Positions 56,238 through 64,000 of a stretch of 64,000 nt of DNA are shown one piece after another. The stretch comes from an uncultured Mycoplasmatota bacterium (GTDB lineage Bacteria > Bacillota_I > Bacilli_A > RF39 > UBA660), in contig CAMMYS010000029.1 in assembly GCA_946528555.1 (NCBI GenBank), forward strand, positions 26,258 through 90,257, read 5' to 3'. How positions within the stretch are numbered: the first letter of the stretch is position 1; every line of letters starts with the position of its first letter. A model generated the notes under the pieces. The model did no database searches. It was given only the letters and a program-made list of their open reading frames with translations, and was not told the DNA's origin. Position numbers and translations under genes: made by a program.

Positions 56238-57398
56238 ATGAAAGAGGAAAAAGAAAAAAAAGTTAATTCTAAAAAGCTTAATGAGCTTATTAGTACTGGA
56301 AATAATATTTTAAAAATATTAAATGTATTATTTATTATTTTACTTATTTATGTAATTACTTTAATAGTTAGAGAATGGCATATTTTTTCAATATTTGGAA
56401 AAATATTATCAATAATTTCACCATTATTTATTGGATGGTTTATAGCATGGTTATTAAATCCAATTGTTAAGAAAATACAAAGCAAAGGTGTTAAAAAGAT
56501 ATTAAGTGTAATATTTGCATATTTCTTATTATTCTTAGTAATAGGATTAGTTCTAGGATTTACATTACCATCATTAGGTAATCAAATTAGTGATATGGTT
56601 TCTACAATACCTAAGATTGCTAATGATATTACTAATTGGATTAATAATGTATTTGCTAAATTAGCAACAATTAGTTCAGAAAACTTAGATGCTGTAAAAT
56701 TATCTTTTATGGCAAAGATAGAAAATTATTTTACAGACTTACAAACAGAACTTCCTGCTCTTGCAGTAAATATTATTTCTGCTCTTGCTAGTGGTGTTGG
56801 AAAAATATTTGTAAGTTTAATTGTAGGATTTTATATTTCATTTGATTTTGATAGATTTTATGAAGGATTTTTAAATTTATTCCCTAGAAGAGCTAGAGGA
56901 GAAGTTCAATATTTATTAGGAAAATTAGATGAAACATTATATTCATTCTTAAGTGGAACTTTATGGTTATCATTACTATTATTTGTAGTATCTGTTATAG
57001 GATTCTCATTAATAGGATTAAAAGCTCCAGTATTGGTTGCATTTATGTGTGCACTAACTAATTTAATTCCATATATTGGACCTTATATAGGAGCAGCTAT
57101 TGCAGCAGCTATAGGTTTTTCACAAAGTGGTATAGTTGGTATATTAACATTAGTATTTATACTAGTTACACAAATTATAGATGGAGAAATATTAAATCCA
57201 CTTGTAATGAGTAAGAGAATGAATCTTAGTCCTATTACAATAATTATTTCATTATTAGTATTTGAATACTTATTTGGAATAATTGGTATGGTAATAGCAA
57301 CTCCAGTAGTGGCAATTATAAAAATAATATATCAATTCTTAGATGAAAAATATGATTTCTTTGGATTTTTAGATAACGATACAGATAAAAAAGAATAA
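56238..57398 (+). CDS. AI-2E family transporter
   Basis: The 386-residue protein has about eight membrane spans with the long central loop typical of the family (residues about 120-190). Characteristic segments are FIGWFIAWLLNPIVKKI, GFYISFDFDRFYEGFLNLFP, ALTNLIPYIGPYIGAAIAA and IIDGEILNPLVMSKRMNLSP. Family members have been linked to autoinducer-2 export, Na+/H+ antiport and other solutes, so no substrate is assigned. GGGAGAG precedes the start. A second membrane-protein gene follows without a terminator. Confidence 0.9.
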   Translation: MKEEKEKKVNSKKLNELISTGNNILKILNVLFIILLIYVITLIVREWHIFSIFGKILSIISPLFIGWFIAWLLNPIVKKIQSKGVKKILSVIFAYFLLFLVIGLVLGFTLPSLGNQISDMVSTIPKIANDITNWINNVFAKLATISSENLDAVKLSFMAKIENYFTDLQTELPALAVNIISALASGVGKIFVSLIVGFYISFDFDRFYEGFLNLFPRRARGEVQYLLGKLDETLYSFLSGTLWLSLLLFVVSVIGFSLIGLKAPVLVAFMCALTNLIPYIGPYIGAAIAAAIGFSQSGIVGILTLVFILVTQIIDGEILNPLVMSKRMNLSPITIIISLLVFEYLFGIIGMVIATPVVAIIKIIYQFLDEKYDFFGFLDNDTDKKE

Positions 57399-57426
57399 AA
57401 AATAAAAAACTAGTGTGGTGAGTAAT

Positions 57427-58185
57427 ATGAGAAAAAAGATTATTAATGAAAGAGAAGGAACTATAATAGCTATTGATATTATATTTTATATAGCTGTTGT
57501 AATTGTAGGGTATTTGTTAGTTGATTATGAAAACTTTAACATTATAGCTACATATAAGTTTTTACCAAGTATTTTCTATTTAATAGGATCTTTTTCATTT
57601 CTAGCTTATTTTTTAAATAGAAAAAGAGATTATTATGAATTCTTAATGTTTAGTTTAATTAATATAATTGCTGGAACATATATTTTAGCTAATAATCTAT
57701 CATATTCAGATGTAAGTAATTTATTACCTTGGAATAGCTTTGTAGTAGGAGATGCAATATTATTTTATTCAATAGCAAGTATAGTAAATAAGTTATATAT
57801 TGTTAAAAAGTATTGGGATAATAAAAATATTAATTTTATTCCTAGATTAGTAAATTCAGTTTTAATAGCAGCAATAAGTGCTTTTGCTGTATACTCACTA
57901 TATAATAAAGCAGAAATGGCATTTATGATTATTGGATATTATATTATGGGATTTGGTTTAATTAGTTTATTAGAGCCACTTACATATATATTATTAAATA
58001 ATCCAACTATAGATAAATTACTTATGTCATTCTTAAAATATAATACTGAAGAAGTAGAAAATAAAAGTATTATTAAAACAATTAACACTAGAAAGACTAA
58101 TAAGATTAAAGTTACTGAAAGACAAGGATCTTTAGTTAAAAAAGAAGAAAATATCAATAAAAATAAAAAGAAGAATAAAAAATAA
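57427..58185 (+). CDS. Hypothetical membrane protein with Lys/Asn-rich tail
   Basis: The 252-residue protein has about seven to eight short spans in paired hairpins (residues 15-190), recalling HdeD/DUF308-type proteins, then a cytosolic C-terminal tail of 65 residues that becomes very basic (NKNKKKNKK). No motif assigns a function. ATG 57427 follows GGTGAG; GTG 57415 is possible but lacks a site. It is co-transcribed with the AI-2E-family gene and ends in a strong terminator. Confidence 0.6.
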   Translation: MRKKIINEREGTIIAIDIIFYIAVVIVGYLLVDYENFNIIATYKFLPSIFYLIGSFSFLAYFLNRKRDYYEFLMFSLINIIAGTYILANNLSYSDVSNLLPWNSFVVGDAILFYSIASIVNKLYIVKKYWDNKNINFIPRLVNSVLIAAISAFAVYSLYNKAEMAFMIIGYYIMGFGLISLLEPLTYILLNNPTIDKLLMSFLKYNTEEVENKSIIKTINTRKTNKIKVTERQGSLVKKEENINKNKKKNKK

Positions 58186-58211
58186 GATGATAAATTATTA
58201 TCATCTTTTTA
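58184..58211 (+). terminator. Intrinsic terminator after the 57427 gene
   Basis: 10-bp stem AAGATGATAA/TTATCATCTT (58184-58193 with 58198-58207), loop ATTA, T run. Confidence 0.88.
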
Positions 58212-58306
58212 AATAAAATATTTTCGTAAAGAAAATTAAAAATGTAGAAAAAGAAACACAAATAGTGTATAATGACTATATATGTAATAAGTTAAGAGGT
58301 GAAGTT

Positions 58307-59134
58307 ATGCTTAGTACAATTTTAAAAATAGCAACTAAGGTATTAGATGTAGCAATTGTATGGCTCATGTTCTATCAATTACTTAAATATTCTAGAAATA
58401 ATTTTAAACTAACATTAATATTTAAAGGTGTATTAATAATAGTAGCTTTAAAATTATTGAGTGATTGGTTGAGTTTAAATACAGTAGGAATAATACTTGA
58501 ATATATTATTTCTTGGGGACCACTTGCTTTAATAATCATATTTCAACCTGAGATTAGAAATGTATTAGAGAGCATAGGTAGAAGTCAATTGTTAGGTAGA
58601 CACAAGACTCTTACAGTTGATGAAAGAGAAAAATTAGTATATGAAATTATAAATGCAGTAGATTATTTAAAGAAGAATAAAATTGGAGCATTAATGGTTA
58701 TTGAAAGAGATTATAGTCTTGCTCAATATATTGAACCTGCTAATAAAATATATGCAGATATCAGTAGTGAATTATTAATATCAATTTTCTTCCCAAATAA
58801 TCCATTACATGATGGTGGTGTAATTATACAAGGTGATAAGATTACTTGTGCAGGAAGTGTATTTCCTACAAGTATGAATCCAACAATATCTAAAAGATTA
58901 GGTACTCGTCATAGAGCAGCTTTAGGTATTAGTGAAATATCAGATTGTATTGCAATAGTAGTTAGTGAAGAAACAGGTAGAATTTCAATAGCAATAAAGA
59001 GTGAATTAAATTATAATTTATCTTTAGATGATGCTAAATTAATATTACTAGATGAATTACAACCTAAGAAAGAAACATTCTACGAAGTAGATCAAGAAAG
59101 TGAGGAGAGTAGCAATGAAGAAGTTTCTAAGTAA
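58307..59134 (+). CDS. cdaA: Diadenylate cyclase CdaA
   Basis: CdaA makes the second messenger c-di-AMP from two ATP at the membrane and controls potassium and wall homeostasis in Firmicutes. The 275-residue protein has three N-terminal spans (residues 5-75), LGRHKTLT, and the DAC domain motifs NNPLHDGGVII and GTRHRAALGISE. ATG 58307 follows GAGGTGA. A TATAAT lies at 58268-58273. It overlaps its regulator cdaR by 20 bases. The third member of the usual cluster, glmM, does not follow. Confidence 0.96.
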   Translation: MLSTILKIATKVLDVAIVWLMFYQLLKYSRNNFKLTLIFKGVLIIVALKLLSDWLSLNTVGIILEYIISWGPLALIIIFQPEIRNVLESIGRSQLLGRHKTLTVDEREKLVYEIINAVDYLKKNKIGALMVIERDYSLAQYIEPANKIYADISSELLISIFFPNNPLHDGGVIIQGDKITCAGSVFPTSMNPTISKRLGTRHRAALGISEISDCIAIVVSEETGRISIAIKSELNYNLSLDDAKLILLDELQPKKETFYEVDQESEESSNEEVSK

Positions 59135-60488
59135 AATCCTTAAATTCTTTGGAAAAATATTTAAAATCTTATATAAAATATTAGATTTAATATTAATAAC
59201 ACCTATTTCTAAAATAGTTATGTCTATTATTAATGCTTTATCTAATAGAAGTGGAAACTTTGATAAGTTTTTAAATAATCCTAATACATTAGTTTATGTA
59301 TCATTAATATGTGCATTTGGAGCTTTCTTTGCAGTAGATAGAAAGATTATTAATCTTAAAGAAACTGAATCAGTAGTATTATCAAATGTTCCAATTGTAG
59401 CTGATTATAATGAAGAAAACTTTGTAGTAGAAGGAATACCTGAAAGTGCTGATATAGTACTTATGGGTAGAAAGAGTGATTTATATCTAGCTGAACAATT
59501 AGGAGATCACAAATTAACTCTTGATTTAACAGATATAAATGAAGGAACACATAAAGTTAATTTAAAATATAATAACCCAATCAATACATTAGATTATAAA
59601 CTAGATCCATCAAGAATTACTTTAGTAGTATATGAAAAAGTTAGTGCTACTAAGACTCTTACAAATGATATATTAAATACTGATAAATTAAATAATACAT
59701 TAGTTATTAGTAACATAGCATTAGATAGAGATGATGTAATAGTTAAATCATATAGAGAAAAGTTAGATACAGTTGCTAGTGTTAAAGCAATTGTTGATGT
59801 TAATGCATTAAATGCATCACAAGCTGGAACATATTCATTAGATAATGTTAAATTAGTTGCTTATAATGAAATAGGTAATGAAATTAGTGATGTTGAAATA
59901 GTTCCATCAACAGTAACAGCAACAGTTACAATAACTAGTCCAAGTAAGGTTGTTCCAGTAAATGTAATACCTATTGGTGAACCAGCAAGTGGTAGTGCTA
60001 TTAGTTCTATTACTGCTAATGTAAATACTGTTACTCTATATGGAGAAGAAGCTGTACTAAATACAATAAGTGAAATTAATGTTGAAATAGATGTTAACAA
60101 TTTAGCTAATGATAAGACATATCAAGAAACAATTGTTAAACCAAATGGAGTTAGATCTATTTCAGAAACAGCAATTACAATTAAAGTAGAAATGGAAAAG
60201 GAAACTTCAAAAGAATTTGAAAATATTCCAATTACATTTAAGAATTTAGATACTAGTAAATATATAGTTCAAGCAACACAAGATCAAGTTACATCAGTAA
60301 CAGTTGTAGTTAAAGGTGTTGATGCTGTATTAAATAAATTAAAAGCAGAAGATATAACAGCATATATAGATTTAGCTAAGTTAGAAGAAGGTTCTTATAC
60401 AGTACCAGTTATGGTAAGTGGAACTGATAATAAATTAACTTATGCATCTAGAACAACTAGTGTAGAAATAGTAATTAAGAAAAAGTGA
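59115..60488 (+). CDS. cdaR: YbbR-domain protein CdaR
   Basis: CdaR is a membrane-anchored regulator that binds CdaA. The 457-residue protein has a basic N-terminus, one span (VYVSLICAFGAFFAVD, about residues 60-76) and four outer YbbR repeats (roughly 85-170, 175-265, 270-350, 360-455). Each repeat ends in a strand of the type ITLVVYEK, VTATVTI, ITIKVEM, SVEIVIKKK. ATG 59115 is preceded by GAGGAG. It overlaps cdaA and closes the operon at a terminator. Confidence 0.93.
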   Translation: MKKFLSKILKFFGKIFKILYKILDLILITPISKIVMSIINALSNRSGNFDKFLNNPNTLVYVSLICAFGAFFAVDRKIINLKETESVVLSNVPIVADYNEENFVVEGIPESADIVLMGRKSDLYLAEQLGDHKLTLDLTDINEGTHKVNLKYNNPINTLDYKLDPSRITLVVYEKVSATKTLTNDILNTDKLNNTLVISNIALDRDDVIVKSYREKLDTVASVKAIVDVNALNASQAGTYSLDNVKLVAYNEIGNEISDVEIVPSTVTATVTITSPSKVVPVNVIPIGEPASGSAISSITANVNTVTLYGEEAVLNTISEINVEIDVNNLANDKTYQETIVKPNGVRSISETAITIKVEMEKETSKEFENIPITFKNLDTSKYIVQATQDQVTSVTVVVKGVDAVLNKLKAEDITAYIDLAKLEEGSYTVPVMVSGTDNKLTYASRTTSVEIVIKKK

Positions 60489-60507
60489 TGAAAAATCACT
60501 TTTTTTA
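60481..60507 (+). terminator. Intrinsic terminator after cdaR
   Basis: 9-bp stem AAAAGTGAT/ATCACTTTT (60481-60489 with 60495-60503), loop GAAAA, T run; the stop codon is in the left arm. Confidence 0.87.
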
Positions 60508-60526
60508 TGTAAAAAATACTTGTTTA

Positions 60527-60535
60527 TGTTATAAT
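60527..60535 (+). promoter_or_regulatory. Extended -10 promoter of the histidine kinase genes
   Basis: TGTTATAAT, hexamer 60530-60535. Confidence 0.62.
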
Positions 60536-60563
60536 ATTATATATAGAATAGAGGTGTTTTAGT

Positions 60564-63185
60564 GTGGAACAAATTAAAGAATTAACATTTATAAATTTAG
60601 CACCATTTACTTATTTAGTAATATCAGGTTTAATATATTTAGCTATTGTAATGTTTATATTCTATCGTAAAAGAAAGATTAGAACAGTTGAAAATTTTAG
60701 TTATGGTTTACTTCTATGGTTAGTAGCAGTTGCTGGTATAGAGGATATTGTTAGGATATTTTCACCAACTTTTACAAATAGCAATATTGTTTTTGAATTA
60801 TTAAATAAGATTCATATAGCCTTAATTATCTTTATTCTATGTATATTAACTATGTATATAGTTGCTGTAACATCAAGAAAATATCAAGGATATATAGATT
60901 TTAGACAAAATAAATACAATGACTATTTTAAAAAATGGTTTTATATAATTTTAGGAGTAGGAGTATTAATTTCAGGAGTATTTAGTTTCATTCCATCAAC
61001 TGCATCATTAGGAACAGTTAATGAAACTTTACAAACTGCTAATCAAGCAAAAAATGTACTTCAATTACCTAGAGCAACATTTTTATTATCACATTCAGCA
61101 TTATATTTAATATTACTGGGATTAATATGTGGATTCTTAGTATTCTGGTTAATATTAATACTTAAAAACTTTTCAAAAGATTCAAGAAAAAGATATAGGT
61201 CAGTATATTTAATAATTATTTTTACATTCTTTGGAATAGTAGTTAATTTATTAGCTGAACATGTATTCTTTAATATATTTGGAGGATTATTTAGTTTAAT
61301 ATCACTCTTTATATTTACAACAATTGTAATGTTCTTTACTATGGAAAATCCAGATATAGTTTTAATAAATGAATTAAATGATGCTAAGGAACAAGCTAAT
61401 AAAGCAAATGAAGATAAAACTAAATTCTTATCTAATATGTCTCATGAAATAAGAACACCATTAAATGCTATTATTGGTTTAAGTGAAGCTTTATCAAGTG
61501 ATGAAACTATTTCAGAAAATGCTAAAGAAGAATTAGATGACATAATTATGTCTTCAACAAGTTTAATTGAAATAGTAAATGGTATCTTAGATATATCTAA
61601 AATTGAAGAAAATATTATTGAAATAAATCCATTTGAATACTCATTTAATAAATTAACAAGTGAAGTTGTATCACTTGCTAAATCAAGACTTGCTGCTAGT
61701 AGCAAACCAATTGAATTTGAATCAAATATAGCAACAGATATACCACCAGTATTATTAGGTGATGCAGGTAAGATAAAAGAAGTATTAATTAATTTCTTAA
61801 CAAATGCTATTAAATATACAGATAAAGGAAAAATATATTTTAATGTTAGTGGTATTGTTAAAGATGATGTTTGTACTTTAACTCTTTCAGTAGCTGATAC
61901 TGGTATGGGTATTAAACCAGAAGACATTGGAAAATTATTTACTAAGTTCCAAAGATTTGATTTAGAAAAGAATAATTCAGTTGAAGGAACAGGGTTAGGT
62001 TTGTCAATTACTAAGAAGATGGTTGAATTAATGGGTGGCAAAGTAGATGTACAAAGTGAATATGGAAAAGGAAGTACATTCTCAGTAATAATTGATCAAA
62101 AGATTATTAATAAACAATCATTAGAAGAAGAATTATCAAGTAAACCATTTGATGCTTCTGGACAAACAATAGCAGTAGTAGATGATAATAAGATTAATAT
62201 TAAAGTTGCTAAGAAAGAATTAGCAAAATATAGAGTTAATGTAGAAGGATTCACAAATTTAGATGAATTTGTAGAAAGTGTTAGAAATGGAAGCTTCTAT
62301 AATTTAATATTACTTGATGATGGAATGCCAGAAGAAACAAAAATATTAAATCAATTAAAAGAAATACCTGGTTTCAATATTCCAGTAGTTGCTTATACAG
62401 CAAATGCATTATCAGGAATTAGAGATAAATATTTAGCTGCAGGTTATAATGAATATTTATCAAAACCAGTTGATCAAAAAGAATTAAGAAGAGTATTAAA
62501 ACTATTCTTAAGAGAAAATGTAAGTGAGGATTCACAAGTACTTGCTCCTCCTGTACCAGTACAAGTAGCAGCACCAACAGAAGTTGTTACTACACCAGAA
62601 GTTGTAACCGAAGTAGTTGAAACTCCAACAGAAGTTGCAACAGAAGCTCCTGCACCAGAGGTGGTAACAGAAGTTCAAATTGTTCCAGAAGTAGAAACAC
62701 CAACAGAGGTTGTTACTGAAGTAGAAACAGTACCTGAAAGTGAACCAGTTACAGAAGTAGCTCCAGTTCAAGAAACAACTCCTGCTACAGAGGTTCCTGT
62801 AGAAGAAACAACAAGTACTCCAGCAAGTCATACAAGAGAGTATTTAGAATCTTGTGGATGTAATGTTGAAAAAGCATTAGAATCACTTGGTGATATGGAA
62901 ACATTTGATATAGCTGCTGAAGAGTTTGTAGCAGAGTTTGAAAATAATATTAATAAAATTAAAACTGCTAAAGAAGCAAATGATATGAATAATTATGCAA
63001 TTGAAACTCATGGATTAAAAAGTAATGCAAGATATATGGGATTTGAAGAATTGGGTGAAATGTCATATCAACATGAAATGGCAGGAAAAGAAAATAATGT
63101 AGAATTTGTTAATACTAATTATGATTCATTAATTAGTGAAGCAAATAAAGTAAATGAAATATTAAAAAATTATATGAATAGTTAA
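60564..63185 (+). CDS. Hybrid sensor histidine kinase with receiver and Hpt domains
   Basis: The 873-residue protein has about seven N-terminal spans (residues 15-265), then HisKA (FLSNMSHEIRTPLNAIIG, phospho-His294), HATPase_c (NFLTNAIKYTDKG, DTGMGI, GTGLGLSITKKMVELMGG), a receiver domain (VVDDNKIN, phospho-Asp585 in LLDDGMP, YLSKPV), a linker of about 100 residues rich in Val, Thr, Pro and Glu, and an Hpt domain (THGLKSNARYMGF, His816). This is a complete four-step phosphorelay in one chain. Its final response regulator is not seen. The start is GTG 60564 after GAGGTG. The signal is unknown. Confidence 0.93.
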   Translation: MEQIKELTFINLAPFTYLVISGLIYLAIVMFIFYRKRKIRTVENFSYGLLLWLVAVAGIEDIVRIFSPTFTNSNIVFELLNKIHIALIIFILCILTMYIVAVTSRKYQGYIDFRQNKYNDYFKKWFYIILGVGVLISGVFSFIPSTASLGTVNETLQTANQAKNVLQLPRATFLLSHSALYLILLGLICGFLVFWLILILKNFSKDSRKRYRSVYLIIIFTFFGIVVNLLAEHVFFNIFGGLFSLISLFIFTTIVMFFTMENPDIVLINELNDAKEQANKANEDKTKFLSNMSHEIRTPLNAIIGLSEALSSDETISENAKEELDDIIMSSTSLIEIVNGILDISKIEENIIEINPFEYSFNKLTSEVVSLAKSRLAASSKPIEFESNIATDIPPVLLGDAGKIKEVLINFLTNAIKYTDKGKIYFNVSGIVKDDVCTLTLSVADTGMGIKPEDIGKLFTKFQRFDLEKNNSVEGTGLGLSITKKMVELMGGKVDVQSEYGKGSTFSVIIDQKIINKQSLEEELSSKPFDASGQTIAVVDDNKINIKVAKKELAKYRVNVEGFTNLDEFVESVRNGSFYNLILLDDGMPEETKILNQLKEIPGFNIPVVAYTANALSGIRDKYLAAGYNEYLSKPVDQKELRRVLKLFLRENVSEDSQVLAPPVPVQVAAPTEVVTTPEVVTEVVETPTEVATEAPAPEVVTEVQIVPEVETPTEVVTEVETVPESEPVTEVAPVQETTPATEVPVEETTSTPASHTREYLESCGCNVEKALESLGDMETFDIAAEEFVAEFENNINKIKTAKEANDMNNYAIETHGLKSNARYMGFEELGEMSYQHEMAGKENNVEFVNTNYDSLISEANKVNEILKNYMNS

Positions 63186-63205
63186 TAATAGAAAGGATTG
63201 ATAAT

Positions 63206-64000
63206 ATGACAATAACATCAGAAACAGCAAAATATATGTTATTTGCTTTTTCAGCATTAGTTTATTCAATATTGATGTTTGTTCTATATATGAAAAAGAA
63301 AAAAGTAATGACTTTAGAAAACATATTATGTGTGGTGTTTTTCATATGTTTAATCTTTCAACTAATTGTTAACAATTCAAATTTTTTAATAACAAAAAGT
63401 GAATTATTTTCAAGAATAACTAAACAATTACATAACTCATTATTTATTTTGTGGGGTGGATTAGTTACTTTATATTTTATAGTAACTGTTTCTAAAGAAA
63501 ATCCTGGTTATATAGCTTTTAAAGATAGTCCTAAAAAACCATACTTTATGAGTTTAATAAAGAAATATATTATTTTCTTAATATGTGTATGGATACCAGC
63601 ATTATTTTTACCACAAACTCCAGGTGAAGATGGATTATATATGGTATCTCATGGTATAGCACCAACATATTGTTATGCTGTATTTGGAATATTTATTGTT
63701 AGCTGGTTTATATTATTCTTTAAAGCTCCAAAGGAAATCAAAAAGAGAATTATGCCAATGACATATGTATTATTTATAGGAGTAATTGGAGCAGTTATCC
63801 AAATATTTTTACCACATTTATATATAACATGTGCAATTACTGCTTTAGCAACTCACATAATATATCTTTCAATAGCTAATCCAGATTTAAATATGATAGA
63901 AGATTTAAACATGGCAAGAGAAGGAGTAGAAAGAGCAAATAAAGCAAAGAGTGAGTTCTTATCAAACATGACTCATGAAATAAGAACACCATTAAATGCA
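63206..64000 (+). CDS. Second sensor histidine kinase, N-terminal part (cut by window edge)
   Basis: The frame is open from ATG 63206, after GAAAGGA, to the window end (265 codons). It encodes about seven membrane spans in the same layout as the upstream kinase, a linker MAREGVERANKAKSEF, and the start of HisKA, FLSNMTHEIRTPLNA, whose His is the phosphoacceptor. The linker and HisKA entry closely match the upstream protein (DAKEQANKANEDKTKFLSNM), so the two genes look like a tandem duplication. Downstream domains cannot be seen. Confidence 0.88.
   Translation, partial: MTITSETAKYMLFAFSALVYSILMFVLYMKKKKVMTLENILCVVFFICLIFQLIVNNSNFLITKSELFSRITKQLHNSLFILWGGLVTLYFIVTVSKENPGYIAFKDSPKKPYFMSLIKKYIIFLICVWIPALFLPQTPGEDGLYMVSHGIAPTYCYAVFGIFIVSWFILFFKAPKEIKKRIMPMTYVLFIGVIGAVIQIFLPHLYITCAITALATHIIYLSIANPDLNMIEDLNMAREGVERANKAKSEFLSNMTHEIRTPLNA

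Noticed and set aside
61442..62041. 199-codon minus-strand frame opposite the histidine kinase
   Set aside because: Shadow of the HisKA/HATPase coding region; no start signal and no recognisable domain.
62560..62830. Repetitive DNA that could be mistaken for a tandem repeat array or CRISPR
   Set aside because: The repeats are irregular codons for Pro, Thr, Glu and Val inside one intact frame; there are no constant repeats separated by unique spacers. No CRISPR array was seen anywhere.
62532..62831. Cys/Trp/Phe-rich minus-strand frame opposite the kinase linker
   Set aside because: Its strange composition is the complement of the repeated Val-Thr-Pro-Glu linker codons and not a real protein.

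Overview
The window is a very A+T-rich chromosomal segment of a low-GC Gram-positive bacterium. Gene families and order fit an uncultured gut-type Bacilli lineage related to Erysipelotrichales or the RF39 group: rpsP-khpA, gpsB-rnpB-rodZ-pgsA-recA, ftsY-ylxM, cdsA-rseP, cdaA-cdaR, RNase J, teichoic-acid genes and an LCP protein. TGA is used as a stop (for example at the ends of prs and cdaR) and tryptophan is TGG, so this is the standard bacterial code and not the mycoplasma code. The genome placement is inferred from gene content only. No transposase, phage structural gene or CRISPR array was seen.

Layout. 1-6.9 kb: cell-surface polymer locus with three consecutive glycerophosphotransferase-family proteins (the third fused to a GT4 glycosyltransferase), TagD, a HAD phosphatase and a Wzx-type flippase. 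6.9-13.5 kb: rpsP-khpA, a DUF1653 gene, a divergent PRPP synthetase with TsaC, a stand-alone GdpP-like DHH phosphoesterase, and a HelD-type helicase converging on it. 13.6-17.7 kb: mostly unknown genes, including a paralogous pair of membrane proteins and a minus-strand operon with an LXG-like helical protein. 17.7-27.3 kb: uvrB, miaB, a CFI-box pair, a HAD nucleotidase, an MBL hydrolase, priA, fmt. 28.0-31.1 kb: gpsB, RNase P RNA, rodZ, pgsA, recA. 31.1-42.3 kb: YitT protein, cysS, an inactive-looking VanY-like protein, yvcK, tRNA-Ala, a CPBP protease, RNase J, a methyltransferase, a MazG-like protein, ftsY, ylxM and two pilin-like proteins. 42.4-50.3 kb: slipin, LCP protein, FNT channel, a patch of secreted or membrane proteins, cdsA, rseP. 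50.3-56.2 kb: an unusual tRNA-Arg, a polysaccharide deacetylase, a prepilin-like protein, recD2. 56.2-64 kb: AI-2E-family permease, cdaA-cdaR, and two adjacent sensor histidine kinases, the second cut by the window end.

How the genes work together. The 5' locus makes and exports a CDP-glycerol-derived wall polymer, and the LCP protein is a candidate for attaching it to peptidoglycan. GpsB, RodZ, the deacetylase and CdaA/CdaR also act on the envelope. CdaA makes c-di-AMP, and the GdpP-like phosphoesterase is a candidate for degrading it. PgsA and CdsA supply phospholipid synthesis. UvrB, PriA, RecA, RecD2 and HelD cover DNA repair and replication/transcription conflict.

Control signals are compact. 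Many promoters use an extended -10 (TGnTATAAT or TGnTAAAAT) with weak -35 boxes, intrinsic terminators are short, several -35 boxes lie inside the preceding terminator stem, and convergent genes share perfect palindromic terminators. The observations I rate highest are a tRNA-Arg in which the G19-C56 tertiary pair appears replaced by U19-A56, a VanY-family protein lacking most of its catalytic residues, a terminator palindrome that encodes the same C-terminus on both strands, and two apparently leaderless genes.
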